Source: Thermodesulfobacterium geofontis OPF15
GTDB lineage: Bacteria; Desulfobacterota; Thermodesulfobacteria; Thermodesulfobacteriales; Thermodesulfobacteriaceae
DNA: 64,000 bases
Assembly (NCBI RefSeq): GCF_000215975.1
Contig: NC_015682.1
Span: 930,001-994,000, forward strand
Direction: 5' to 3'
Made by a program: the position numbers and the translations under genes. Every line of letters starts with the position of its first letter. Position 1 is the stretch's first letter. Below are positions 35,067-44,483 of the stretch, piece by piece. The notes under the pieces were generated by a model that saw only the letters and a list, made by a program, of their open reading frames with translations, had not been told where the DNA came from and made no database searches.

Positions 35067-37436
35067 CTAATTATTTTTTATCACTAAATTTACTACTTCG
35101 TCCAAATGGGAAACAAAAATAAATTCTATTTGATCTCTTAAATCTTTAGGAATTTCTTCTAAATCTTTTTTATTTTTAAAGGGCAGAAGAACTTTTTTAA
35201 TTCCCTTTCTTAAAGCAGCAAGACTTTTTTCCTTTATACCTCCTACAGGAAGTATGGCTCCTCTTAAAGTGATTTCACCTGTCATAGCATAATCTTTAGA
35301 GACTGGTTTTTTGGTTAAAGCTGAAATTAAGGCTACAGCAATAGTTACTCCAGCACTGGGACCATCTTTGGGTATAGCTCCAGAAGGAACATGAACATGT
35401 ATATCATATTTAGTGTAAAATTTAGGATCAATATTAAATTCTTTGTATTTTGATCTTATATAGGATAAAGCTGCTTGTGCACTCTCTTTCATTATATCTC
35501 CTAATTGTCCTGTTAAAATAAGATTCCCTTTACCAGGCATAGTTACCGCCTCTACATAAAGAACTTCTCCTCCATAAGGAGTCCATGCAAGACCTGTTGC
35601 TACTCCTATTTCATCCTTTTCTTGTTTTAATTCTTCCACATATTCAGGAGGTCCAAGATATTTTACTAAATTTTCTTCTGTAATTTCAAAAGGACCCTTT
35701 TCACCTTCTGCCAATCTTCTAGTAATCTTTCTACAAATGGCAGCTAATTTTCTTTCTAACTCTCTTACTCCAGATTCAGAAGTATATTCTTCTATTATTT
35801 TTAAAATTACTTCGTCTGGAATAACTATATCCTTTTTAGTAAGACCATGTTCCTTTAAAAGTTTGGGTAAAAGATGTCTTTTTGCAATTTCAAGTTTTTC
35901 TTTAAAAGTATAGCCAGATATATATATAACTTCCATACGATCAAGAAGAACCTTAGGGATGGTTTCAGTCATATTTGCAGTTGCAATAAATAATACCTTA
36001 GAAAGATCAAAGGGGACATCTAAAAAATGATCAACAAACTCCTTATTTTGTTCAGGATCAAGAACTTCAAGTAATGCTGCAGCAGGATCTCCATGGAAAT
36101 CAACACAAAGTTTGTCAATCTCATCAAGCATAAAGACAGGATTATTTGTTCCAGCTTGTTTTATACCTTGAATAATTCTTCCAGGTAAAGCCCCTACATA
36201 AGTTCTTCTGTGTCCTCTTATTTCAGCTTCATCTCTCACACCACCTAAGGATACCCTTACAAATTTTCTTCCTAAGGCAGTAGCTATAGATTTTCCAAGA
36301 CTTGTTTTTCCAACACCAGGTGGTCCAACAAAACAGATAATAGCTCCCTTTGCTTTTGGATTTATCTTTTTTACTGCTAAAAATTCAAGAATTCTATCTT
36401 TCACTTTTTCAAGATTATAATGGTCTTTATCTAAAATTTTCTTTACATGTTTTAGATTTAAATTATCTTTGGTAGATTTGTTCCAAGGCAGTTCTATTAA
36501 CCATTCTAAATAATTTCTTATAACTGCTGCCTCTGAGGAATCGGGATGCATAAATTCAAGACGTTTTAACTGTTTTAAAGCTTCTTTTTCAACATTCTTA
36601 GGCATTTTTGCTTTTTTGATTTTTTTTCTTAATTCTTCTATATCACTTTCTATATCTTCCAATTCTCCAAGTTCTCTCTTAATTGCTCTTAATTGTTCTC
36701 TTAAAAAGTATTCTCTTTGTGATCTACCTATTTCTTCTTGAGCTTCTGCTTGTATTTTATTTTGGAGAGTAGTTATCTCTATTTCTTGAATAAGTATTTC
36801 TGAAACTTTTCTCAGCCTTTCAACTCCATCAAGAGTTTCAAGAAGGTCTTGGGCTGTTTTAGTTTTAAGTTTCAAATAAGCTGTAATAAGATCTGCCAGC
36901 CTTCCAGGTTCTTCTATAGATTGTAATACTGTTGAAATTTCAGGATTTAAAATTCCTTTTAATGACAAAAGTTTTTCAGTATTCTCCTTAACAGATCTCA
37001 TTAAGGCTTCAATTTCTGGAGTAATACTTTCAGGTTCAATCTCTTTACAAGGCTCAATTTTAACTTTAAAATAAGGATCAGTTTGTAAAAACTCTTTTAT
37101 TTCAACCCTTGACAAAACTTGAACTACAACCTTTAGTCTATTTTCTGTAAGATTTAAAGTTTTGATTATTAAAGCTATAGTTCCTAACTTATAAAGATCT
37201 TCAGGTTTAGGATTTTCAATACGGGAATTTTTTTGTGTAGAAAGAACTATAAGTTTATTTTTATTTAATGCTTCTTCTATAGTTTTAAGAGATTTTGGTC
37301 TTCCTACAAAAAGAGGGACCACCATAGAAGGAAAGAGCACAATATCCCTTATTGCCATTAAAGGCAATATTTCTGGAACGTCTATAATTTCTCCTTCTGA
37401 AACCTCTGGAATCTGTAGTTCTAATTCTTCTCTCAT
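35067..37436 (-). CDS. lon: ATP-dependent protease Lon
   Basis: 789 residues. The N-terminal LON substrate domain begins at LPLMAIRDIVLFPSMVVPLFVGR. The AAA+ module has FVGPPGVGKTSLGKSIA (Walker A, about residues 365-381), VFMLDEIDKL and GHRRTYVGALPG. The protease domain has the catalytic Ser in KDGPSAGVTIAVAL and Lys in GGIKEKSLAALRKGIK. Cytoplasmic quality-control protease, active as a hexamer. It stands alone, transcribed away from tRNA-His; no classical heat-shock box was firmly identified in its leader. Confidence 0.97.
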   Translation of the reverse strand: MREELELQIPEVSEGEIIDVPEILPLMAIRDIVLFPSMVVPLFVGRPKSLKTIEEALNKNKLIVLSTQKNSRIENPKPEDLYKLGTIALIIKTLNLTENRLKVVVQVLSRVEIKEFLQTDPYFKVKIEPCKEIEPESITPEIEALMRSVKENTEKLLSLKGILNPEISTVLQSIEEPGRLADLITAYLKLKTKTAQDLLETLDGVERLRKVSEILIQEIEITTLQNKIQAEAQEEIGRSQREYFLREQLRAIKRELGELEDIESDIEELRKKIKKAKMPKNVEKEALKQLKRLEFMHPDSSEAAVIRNYLEWLIELPWNKSTKDNLNLKHVKKILDKDHYNLEKVKDRILEFLAVKKINPKAKGAIICFVGPPGVGKTSLGKSIATALGRKFVRVSLGGVRDEAEIRGHRRTYVGALPGRIIQGIKQAGTNNPVFMLDEIDKLCVDFHGDPAAALLEVLDPEQNKEFVDHFLDVPFDLSKVLFIATANMTETIPKVLLDRMEVIYISGYTFKEKLEIAKRHLLPKLLKEHGLTKKDIVIPDEVILKIIEEYTSESGVRELERKLAAICRKITRRLAEGEKGPFEITEENLVKYLGPPEYVEELKQEKDEIGVATGLAWTPYGGEVLYVEAVTMPGKGNLILTGQLGDIMKESAQAALSYIRSKYKEFNIDPKFYTKYDIHVHVPSGAIPKDGPSAGVTIAVALISALTKKPVSKDYAMTGEITLRGAILPVGGIKEKSLAALRKGIKKVLLPFKNKKDLEEIPKDLRDQIEFIFVSHLDEVVNLVIKNN

Positions 37437-37578
37437 AATTTTAATTTAAAAATTTTTCATAAAAATTTAAGACTCTCGATTAATTATTCAAGGTATAAAT
37501 AAAAATTGAGAATATTTTTAGATCAGTTGTTTTTTTGATAAAATATATTAAATTTTATTTGAAAAAAATAGTCTTTAT

Positions 37579-37654
37579 GGAGGCCGTAGCTCAATGGTAG
37601 AGCACCGGGCTGTGGCCCCGGGTGTTGCGGGTTCGAGTCCCGTCGGCCTCCCCA
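37579..37654 (+). tRNA. tRNA-His (GTG) with encoded CCA
   Basis: The acceptor GAGGCCG pairs with CGGCCTC, and the extra 5' G (37579) faces C73, as needed for HisRS. The anticodon stem CCGGG/CCCGG encloses CTGTGGC, anticodon GTG, and the T-loop is GGGTTCGAGTCCC. CCA is encoded at 37652-37654, unlike the other tRNAs here. The AT-rich region just upstream should hold the promoter but no convincing pair of boxes was settled on. Confidence 0.97.
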
Positions 37655-37746
37655 TTCAAATAATTCTTTCTAAATTTGCAAATATTATTTTTATATGATA
37701 TAATTGTTTCAAGCTTTTTGTAATTTTAACTAAGGAGGTTTTATTT

Positions 37747-38112
37747 ATGCTTCCTGTAATAAGAGAAGTTGAGAAAAAATATATGCGTTCTGATCTTCCT
37801 AAATTTAATCCAGGAGATACTGTTAAAGTTTATTTTAGACTGAAAGAAGGAGAAGAAAAAGAAAGAGTTCAAGTTTTTGAGGGTGTAGTAGTTAGAAGAA
37901 GAGGTTCCGGAATTAACGCCACTTTTACTGTAAGAAAAGTTTCTTTTGGAGTAGGTGTTGAAAGAACCTTTCCTCTTCATTCACCTAGGATTGAAAAAAT
38001 AGAAATTGTTAAAAGAGGAAGAGTTAGAAGAGCAAGACTTTACTATCTTAGAGAGCGTTCCGGGAAAGCTGCTCGTATAAAAGAAAGATTCGATAATAAA
38101 ATTATGGAATAA
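37747..38112 (+). CDS. rplS: 50S ribosomal protein L19
   Basis: 121 residues, normal size. Signatures: [66 protein letters not shown] and [25 protein letters not shown]. It sits at the 30S-50S interface of the ribosome. Preceded by an AAGGAGG ribosome site. In many bacteria rplS follows trmD and is followed by rnhB and yraN; here rnhB and yraN follow but trmD is not upstream. Confidence 0.98.
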   Translation: MLPVIREVEKKYMRSDLPKFNPGDTVKVYFRLKEGEEKERVQVFEGVVVRRRGSGINATFTVRKVSFGVGVERTFPLHSPRIEKIEIVKRGRVRRARLYYLRERSGKAARIKERFDNKIME

Positions 38113-38124
38113 TTTTTTGAAAAT

Positions 38125-38748
38125 TTGAAAAATACATTATTTAATCTTCCGAGCAGTCTGAATTTAGAAGCTCAATTCAAAAAATTAGGTTATTCTTTAA
38201 TTGCAGGAGTAGATGAAGCTGGTCGTGGTGCCCTTGCTGGTCCTGTTTTTGCAGCTGCAGTAATATTACCCTCTGAAATTGAAAATCCAGAAATAAAAGA
38301 CTCTAAACTTCTTTCCCCTCAAAAAAGAGAGGAACTTTTTGATTATATTTGTAAAGTTGCTCTTGATTATTCTATAGCCTATGTGGATGTTGAAGAAATT
38401 AATCAATTGGGTATTTTTCAAGCTACTTTCAAAGCTATGCTTAAAGCTTTAAAAAAATTAAAAGTCAAACCACAGCTCGTTTTAATAGATGGACCTTGGA
38501 TTATCCCTGAGTATAAAGGATTACAAAAAGCTATAGTTGATGGAGATAAATTTTGTCTTTCCATTTCAGCAGCTTCCATTCTTGCAAAGGTGGCAAGAGA
38601 TAAATATATGAAAGAAATGGAAAAACTTTATCCTCAATATGCCTTTTCCCAACATAAAGGATATGCAACAAAACTTCATTTCGAAAAAATCAAAAAATAT
38701 GGCCCTTCTCCACTTCACAGAATTTATTATAAATGCTTCCAAAAATGA
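38125..38748 (+). CDS. rnhB: Ribonuclease HII
   Basis: Endonuclease removing RNA from RNA-DNA hybrids, including single misincorporated ribonucleotides. 207 residues with the active site GVDEAGRGALAGPVFAAAVIL (Asp-Glu), DSKLLSPQKR, LVLIDGPW and the ASILAKVARDKYM and QHKGYATKLHF motifs. Start is TTG 38125 (MKNTLFNLPSS) with no obvious ribosome site; no ATG precedes the active site. Follows rplS by 12 bases and overlaps yraN. Confidence 0.95.
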   Translation: MKNTLFNLPSSLNLEAQFKKLGYSLIAGVDEAGRGALAGPVFAAAVILPSEIENPEIKDSKLLSPQKREELFDYICKVALDYSIAYVDVEEINQLGIFQATFKAMLKALKKLKVKPQLVLIDGPWIIPEYKGLQKAIVDGDKFCLSISAASILAKVARDKYMKEMEKLYPQYAFSQHKGYATKLHFEKIKKYGPSPLHRIYYKCFQK

Positions 38749-39152
38749 AAATTAAAGAGTTTTTTCAAAAACTCACTTCAAAAGAAAAAGGTAAAAAAGC
38801 TGAAGAATTAGCATTAGAATATCTTATCTCCAAAGGATTTGAAATTTTAGAAAAAAATTATAAAACCTCTTTTGGAGAAATAGACATTATTGCTAAGAAA
38901 AAGAATATTTTAATTTTTATAGAGGTAAAAAGTGAATTTGGTGAGGATGAGTTTCTGGCTGAAGAAAAAGTAGATTTTAGAAAAAGAGAAAAAATTTTAA
39001 AGGTGGCAGAGTATTTTCTTCTTAAAAATTTTCAAAAATTAAGTAAAATAAAGGAAATAAGATTTGATGTTATAGTATTAAGAATAAGAAAGGGGGAGAT
39101 TATTCATTATGAATCTGCTTTTTACAAAGAAAGAGATTTTACCCGGTATTAA
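38745..39152 (+). CDS. YraN family (UPF0102) nuclease-fold protein
   Basis: About 135 residues with the family layout GKKAEELALEYLISKGFEIL, KTSFGEIDIIAKKKNILIFIEVKS (the D-ExK restriction-endonuclease-like core) and KREKILKVAEYFL. Members have a Holliday-junction-resolvase-like fold and an unclear role. ATG 38745 forms an ATGA overlap with the rnhB stop; ATG 38733 is also in frame. The 3' end overlaps the DUF6178 gene by 44 bases. Confidence 0.92.
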   Translation: MKIKEFFQKLTSKEKGKKAEELALEYLISKGFEILEKNYKTSFGEIDIIAKKKNILIFIEVKSEFGEDEFLAEEKVDFRKREKILKVAEYFLLKNFQKLSKIKEIRFDVIVLRIRKGEIIHYESAFYKERDFTRY

Positions 39153-40893
39153 TTTAGAAAATCTTCTTAAGCTCTCTGAAAGCGAGATAGAGAAAACTTT
39201 AGCAAATCTAAAATTTTATGAAATTTATGATTTGGTTTTAAGTACACCTTGGGAGGAAAGGGCAAAATTAATTCTTTATTCTCCTTATCCAGAAGGCATT
39301 GTTAAAAATCTTCCTCCTCAAGAACTGTTTCTTACTTTAAAAGCCTCTTCTCTTGATTTAGCTGTTGAACTTCTTTCTTATGCTAAGGGAAGTCAAATCC
39401 AATTTATGTTTGATATAGATGCTTGGTATAAGGATAGAATAAAAGCAGAAAGGGTTGCTTCTTGGATAATTCTTCTTTTTAATGCAGGAGAAGATAAAGT
39501 TTTAGAATGGTTAAGGGTTGCAGATTGGGACTTTCTGATAGCTATACTTCAAAAATTTATAAAAGTTTATAAAAAACCTGATGATATGGAACTTATAGAG
39601 GCGATGGATTTTCTTCCTCCCTATACTCTTGATGATTTTTATTTTATAGACTTTAAAGTATCCTCTCTTGAATTCTATTTTAGAAGAATGATTGAAATTC
39701 TAAGAGAAGAGATGCCAGATACATATTTTGCTCTTATGGAATCTGTAATATGGGAAATACCTGCAGAAGTCGAAGAAAGAGCTTATAAATGGAGGAATGG
39801 TAGACTTGCAGATGAGGGGATACCTGAGTATTTTGAAGCTCTTGATATTTACTCTTATATTCCGCTTAAAAATTTAAGAAAAATAGACCCTAAATATTTG
39901 CCTATAAGTGAAGAAAGTCAACCATCTATTAATATCATGGTTTATACAGGCTCAGAAGAACTTTTTATCTTTAAAGTTCTTAAGATTTTAGATGATTTAA
40001 GTCAAATTGAAAGAATAAAAAGAGAACTTGCCTGGATAGCAAATAAGGTGATTATTGTGGATAATGTGGTTATTGATGAAATGGATCAAATTAAAAGGAG
40101 TTTAGATAAAGTATGGGGTTCTTTAAATATAGGACTTGAGTATGTTTCTATGGGAAATTTAGAAATAGCAAAAAGATTTTTAGAAGAGTACTTTTTAGAA
40201 GATATTTTTAAAGTTGCTCAAAATGTTTTAAAGGAATTAAGAAGATTTGCACTTAACCTTACCAAAAATAAAGATTTTGATTCTTCTATTCTCAATTATC
40301 TTGACCAACCTTATCATGGTTTTTTAAAAGGGGTTTTAGCTAAAAAAATAAATGAAATAGCACTATTTCAACCTGATAAAATAGGAACAGAAAAGGAATA
40401 TACCATTTTTAGAAAATTAAGTGAAATAAAAATGGTAAGGAGATATATTGAAGAGATAGGTTATATGGCACCACTTATAGAAAAAATATTTGGCCCTCCT
40501 CTTTCTTGGATAAATGAAGTAAATAAACCTGGAAGAAATTTTGATACTAATTTTCTTACTTGGAGCTCTCTAATTCTTACTGCACTTTCTCAATATCTCT
40601 ATAGAGGAGAGTTTGTTTTTAAGGCACTTCCTAAAAGTGCGTGGAAAGAAGTGATTAATAAATTAATAGAGGAAAAAGAAGGGGTATGTTACTTAAGAAA
40701 AGAGTTAAAGGAGGAGTTGTTCAAAAATTTTGAAAATTTTGCAAAAAATAAGTGGTATTTAGAAAAGGAATTGCTATACTCTTTTTTAAATTTTACAATT
40801 AAAAAATTTGAAGATGAATTTAAATATGTAGATCTTAGTGAGCCTCCAGATCCTAAGTATCAGACTCTTATACTTATAGATCTTAAAGCCTAA
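39109..40893 (+). CDS. DUF6178 family protein
   Basis: 594 residues, soluble, with no signal peptide or membrane segment. The sequence (for example WYKDRIKAERVASWIILLFN, AYKWRNGRLADEGIPEYFEA, then YSYIPLKNLRKIDPKYLP) is of the type annotated DUF6178 in delta-proteobacteria and Thermodesulfobacteria, recalled from memory. It is largely helical, rich in Trp and acidic residues, and no catalytic motif was recognised. ATG 39109 lies inside yraN, after a GGGGGAG site. Directly upstream of nrdJ (seven bases), with which it is probably co-transcribed. Confidence 0.65.
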   Translation: MNLLFTKKEILPGINLENLLKLSESEIEKTLANLKFYEIYDLVLSTPWEERAKLILYSPYPEGIVKNLPPQELFLTLKASSLDLAVELLSYAKGSQIQFMFDIDAWYKDRIKAERVASWIILLFNAGEDKVLEWLRVADWDFLIAILQKFIKVYKKPDDMELIEAMDFLPPYTLDDFYFIDFKVSSLEFYFRRMIEILREEMPDTYFALMESVIWEIPAEVEERAYKWRNGRLADEGIPEYFEALDIYSYIPLKNLRKIDPKYLPISEESQPSINIMVYTGSEELFIFKVLKILDDLSQIERIKRELAWIANKVIIVDNVVIDEMDQIKRSLDKVWGSLNIGLEYVSMGNLEIAKRFLEEYFLEDIFKVAQNVLKELRRFALNLTKNKDFDSSILNYLDQPYHGFLKGVLAKKINEIALFQPDKIGTEKEYTIFRKLSEIKMVRRYIEEIGYMAPLIEKIFGPPLSWINEVNKPGRNFDTNFLTWSSLILTALSQYLYRGEFVFKALPKSAWKEVINKLIEEKEGVCYLRKELKEELFKNFENFAKNKWYLEKELLYSFLNFTIKKFEDEFKYVDLSEPPDPKYQTLILIDLKA

Positions 40894-40900
40894 AAGAGAT

Positions 40901-42676
40901 ATGAAGCGCCGTAAAAGAATAAATTTAAGAGAATCAGCTCTTATTATACTAAGACAAAGATATCTTTTAAAAAACGATAAAAACGAAATTATCGAAACTC
41001 CTGAAGAACTTTTTGAAAGAGTTGCTAAGGCTGTAGCCAGCGCTGAGGCAAATTTCTCTAAGGATCCTTATATTTGTGAAAAATATGCTGAAAAATTTTA
41101 TGAAATGATGGCAAATCTCGATTTTTTACCCAATTCTCCTACCTTAATGAATGCAGGATGTCCTTTAGGACAGCTTTCTGCTTGTTTCGTTCTACCTATT
41201 GAGGATTCCTTGGATTCAATTTTTGAAACCTTAAAATATACAGCCCTTATACATAAATCTGGAGGAGGAACAGGTTTTTCCTTCTCAAAAATTAGACCTA
41301 AAGGGGATATAGTTGCTTCTACTCAAGGAGTAGCAAGTGGTCCTCTTTCTTTTATAAAGGTATTCGATAGCGCTACAGAAGCTATTAAACAAGGTGGGAA
41401 AAGACGTGGTGCTAATATGGGAATTTTAAGAATTGATCATCCTGATATAGAAGAATTTATATTAGCTAAAAGAAACGAAAATACCCTTACAAACTTTAAT
41501 TTATCTGTAGCTATTACTGATCAGTTTATGTCTGCTTTAGAGAAAAAAGAAAAATTTCCTTTAATAAATCCCAGAAATAAAAAGGTGGTAAGATATGTAG
41601 ATCCTGAAGAAATTTTTTTCTTAATAGCTGAATCTGCTTGGGAAACTGGTGACCCGGGAGTTATCTTTATAGATACTATAAATAAGTATAACCCTACACC
41701 CCATTTAGGAGAAATAGAAGCTACAAATCCCTGCGGTGAGCAACCTCTTCTTCCTTTTGAATCCTGTAATTTAGGTTCAATTAATTTAACCAATTTTGTT
41801 AAAGATGGTAAAATCGATTGGGAGTTACTTAAAGAAACGATTCATTTAGCTGTAAGATTTCTTGATGATGTAATAGAAATTAATAGATTTCCTGTTCCCC
41901 AAATAGATAAAATTACCAGACTTACAAGAAAAATAGGCCTTGGAGTAATGGGTTTTGCTGATTTTCTTATAAAACTTAATATTTCTTATTCTGAACCTTC
42001 TGCTATAGAGATAGCTAAAAAAATTATGAAATTTATTAATGAAGAATCTATAAAAGCCTCTTATGAGCTTGCTAAAGAGAGGGGAAACTTTCCTGCCTAT
42101 CCAGGAAGTATTTGGGACAATCCTGAAACACCTTTTATGAGAAATGCAACAACTACTACCATAGCTCCTACAGGAAGTATTTCTTTAATTGCTGGAGTTT
42201 CTTCAGGGATAGAACCTCTTTTTGGAATTTATTATGAGAGAAAAACCCTTGAAAATGTTTTTATAAAAGAATTTCATCCGCTTTTTATTGAAATTTTAGA
42301 GAGAGAAAATTTTTCCGAAAATGAAATAGAAAGCATTTTAGAAGAAGTTAAAGAGAAGGGGATTTTAAGGGATATGAAATTGCCTGAAAAGATAAAAAGA
42401 CTCTTTGTAACAACTTATGAAATAGCACCAGAGCAACACTTAGCCATTCAATCCGCTTTTCAAAAATATACACATAATGCAGTATCTAAAACGATTAATT
42501 TACCTAAGGAAGCAACTGTAGAGGATGTTAAAAATATTTATTTAAAAGCTTATAAATTAGGGTTAAAGGGGGTCACTGTATTTAGGTATGGTTCCAAAGG
42601 AGAGCAAGTGATTTATATAGGAGGTTCAGAAGAAAGAGAATCTTCTTGTCCTATTTGCAGTTTTTCTTTAATTTAA
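40901..42676 (+). CDS. nrdJ: Adenosylcobalamin-dependent (class II) ribonucleotide reductase
   Basis: Makes deoxyribonucleotides using a B12-derived thiyl radical, independent of oxygen. Motifs: FLPNSPTLMNAG, LSACFVLP with the first redox Cys, IHKSGGGTGFSFSKIRPKG, GKRRGANMGIL, the active-site ATNPCGEQPLLPFESCNLGSINL, and TTTIAPTGSISLIAG. 591 residues is short for the family; the C-terminus ends at CPICSFSLI, so the shuttle CxxC sits in the last ten residues. The lack of an ATP-cone domain suggests no overall activity regulation by dATP. Confidence 0.95.
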   Translation: MKRRKRINLRESALIILRQRYLLKNDKNEIIETPEELFERVAKAVASAEANFSKDPYICEKYAEKFYEMMANLDFLPNSPTLMNAGCPLGQLSACFVLPIEDSLDSIFETLKYTALIHKSGGGTGFSFSKIRPKGDIVASTQGVASGPLSFIKVFDSATEAIKQGGKRRGANMGILRIDHPDIEEFILAKRNENTLTNFNLSVAITDQFMSALEKKEKFPLINPRNKKVVRYVDPEEIFFLIAESAWETGDPGVIFIDTINKYNPTPHLGEIEATNPCGEQPLLPFESCNLGSINLTNFVKDGKIDWELLKETIHLAVRFLDDVIEINRFPVPQIDKITRLTRKIGLGVMGFADFLIKLNISYSEPSAIEIAKKIMKFINEESIKASYELAKERGNFPAYPGSIWDNPETPFMRNATTTTIAPTGSISLIAGVSSGIEPLFGIYYERKTLENVFIKEFHPLFIEILERENFSENEIESILEEVKEKGILRDMKLPEKIKRLFVTTYEIAPEQHLAIQSAFQKYTHNAVSKTINLPKEATVEDVKNIYLKAYKLGLKGVTVFRYGSKGEQVIYIGGSEERESSCPICSFSLI

Positions 42677-42690
42677 GGTGTGGAGTTAAA

Positions 42691-43986
42691 ATGAAGGAAG
42701 TAAATATAGCCTTACTTGGATTCGGAACAGTTGGAACGGGAGTCTATGAATTATTAATTAAAAATTCCGATCTTATAAAAGAAAAAATAGGAATAAAGCC
42801 AATAATAAAAAAAATTTTGGTGAAGGATTTGAAAAAGAAAAGAGAAATAGAAGTAGATAAAAATCTTTTAACCACTAATGTAGAAGAAATTTTAAAAGAT
42901 CCTGAAATTTCCATTGTTTGTGAATTGATGGGTGGTATAGAGCCAGCTAAAGAATATGTTTTAAAAGCTTTAAAAGAAGGAAAGGAAGTAGTTACAGCAA
43001 ATAAAGCGATTTTAGCTCAACATGGAGATGAAATTTGGGAAGAAGCAAGAAAAAGAAAAAGATTTTTGGGTTTTGAAGCTTCAGTTGGTGGTGGGATACC
43101 TATAATAAAGACTTTAAAAGAGGCTTTAATTGGGAATAACATAAAGTCTATAATAGGCATTATAAATGGTACTACTAATTATATTTTAACCAAAATGCTT
43201 GAAAATAATCTTAGTTTTAAAGATGCATTAAAAGCAGCTCAAGCAAAAGGATATGCAGAGGCTGACCCGACTCTGGATATAAAAGGGATTGATTCAGCTC
43301 ACAAAATTTCAATTTTAGCTTCTCTTGCATTTGGATTTTACATACCAGTTTCAAAAGTTTATATAGAAGGAATAGATCAAATAGATTTAATGGATTTAAA
43401 ATTTGCTAAAGATTTTGGATACGTAGTTAAATTATTAGCTTTTGCTTTAAAAAGAAAAGGAAAAATTGAAGTAAGGGTTCACCCTACTCTTATTCCTGAG
43501 AATCATGTATTGACTTCAGTCCGTTTGAATTACAATGCCCTTTACATTACAGGGGATTTTGTAGGTGATATTTTACTTTATGGATTAGGAGCAGGCAAAG
43601 AGCCTACTGCAAGTGCAGTGGTAAGCGATATAATTGATGCAATAGAGTATTCTTATTTTGGGAAAAAACCCTTTATAAAATATCCATTGACAAAAAATAA
43701 TAATTTTTTTAATATAAGACCTATAGAAGAAGTAGAGTTTAAATATTATTTTAGATTTTCAGCCATAGATAAACCTGGTGTTTTATCTAAAATTTCTGGT
43801 ATCTTGGGTAAAAATAATATAAGCATAGCTTCAGTAGTTCAGATAGGAAGGCAAAAAAAGAAAGGTTCTGTACCTGTGGTTATGCTTACTCATGAAACTA
43901 AAGAAAAAAATGTAATTAAAGCCTTACAAGAAATAGATAAACTTGATGTAGTTACTGCTCCTACTAAAAAATTTAGAATTTTGTAA
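42691..43986 (+). CDS. hom: Homoserine dehydrogenase
   Basis: Reduces aspartate semialdehyde to homoserine for threonine and methionine synthesis. About 431 residues: NIALLGFGTVGTGVYELL (NAD(P) site), TANKAILAQHG, GFEASVGGGIPIIKTL, IIGIINGTTNYIL, AKGYAEADPTLDIKGIDSAHK and GAGKEPTASAVVSDI, then a C-terminal ACT domain (YFRFSAIDKPGVLSKISGIL) for feedback by amino acids. The frame opens earlier at a TTG inside nrdJ, but GGAG lies before ATG 42691, which is the start. Monofunctional. Confidence 0.96.
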   Translation: MKEVNIALLGFGTVGTGVYELLIKNSDLIKEKIGIKPIIKKILVKDLKKKREIEVDKNLLTTNVEEILKDPEISIVCELMGGIEPAKEYVLKALKEGKEVVTANKAILAQHGDEIWEEARKRKRFLGFEASVGGGIPIIKTLKEALIGNNIKSIIGIINGTTNYILTKMLENNLSFKDALKAAQAKGYAEADPTLDIKGIDSAHKISILASLAFGFYIPVSKVYIEGIDQIDLMDLKFAKDFGYVVKLLAFALKRKGKIEVRVHPTLIPENHVLTSVRLNYNALYITGDFVGDILLYGLGAGKEPTASAVVSDIIDAIEYSYFGKKPFIKYPLTKNNNFFNIRPIEEVEFKYYFRFSAIDKPGVLSKISGILGKNNISIASVVQIGRQKKKGSVPVVMLTHETKEKNVIKALQEIDKLDVVTAPTKKFRIL

Positions 43987-44000
43987 TAAAAGGGGTTTAA

Positions 44001-44483
44001 ATGGTAATAAAGGTTTCTAAAGGACATTATGAAATAGTTGAAAAAAGAGGAGTAATATTAAAGACAGATTTTTTAGGAAGTGGTATAGCTCTTGGGATGA
44101 TTGATAAAGAAAATGAGATAGCAGGATTATGTTATTTTGTTTTGCCCTATAAAGAAGGTGATTTAGAAATTGAAGCAGGAGAGTTAATTTTATCTGGACA
44201 GAGTTTATTACCTTTATTTTTTGAAGAGTTAGAAAAAAAGGGCTTTAATTTTTCATCTGCTAAAATAGCTATTGCAGGAGGTAGTAAATATAAAAGTTCT
44301 CCTGAGGCTCTCAACATAGGAGAAATAAATTTTAAAGTACTTCAGAGCTTTTTAATTAAATATCCTATTAATCCTAAAAATATTATACTTAGAGTTGGTT
44401 TTAATTGTCAGAGTTTTTTAGAAGTTAACTTAAAGGAAAAGATTTTAAAAATAAATTTAAATGGAGAGGAAGAAGTATTATGA
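44001..44483 (+). CDS. CheD-like protein lacking the catalytic Cys and His
   Basis: 160 residues. The pattern KTDFLGSGIALGMIDKENEI then GLCYFVLP aligns with the CheD signature (TxLGSCVAVxLYD, GxxHxxLP). Thr22 is kept, but the catalytic Cys position is Gly28 and the His position is Cys44. The later KIAIAGGSKY matches the CheD KxFGGA-type motif and NI.IGEIN its following strand. A receptor glutamine deamidase activity is therefore not expected; a binding role, as CheD has with CheC, is possible. No chemotaxis genes are near. It overlaps the HDOD gene by four bases. Confidence 0.65.
   Translation: MVIKVSKGHYEIVEKRGVILKTDFLGSGIALGMIDKENEIAGLCYFVLPYKEGDLEIEAGELILSGQSLLPLFFEELEKKGFNFSSAKIAIAGGSKYKSSPEALNIGEINFKVLQSFLIKYPINPKNIILRVGFNCQSFLEVNLKEKILKINLNGEEEVL

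Noticed and set aside
37437-37578. CIRCE or sigma32-type heat-shock element before lon
   Set aside because: No TTAGCACTC inverted repeat is present. A CTTGAA-like word occurs on the reverse strand, but no matching CCCCAT-like box follows.
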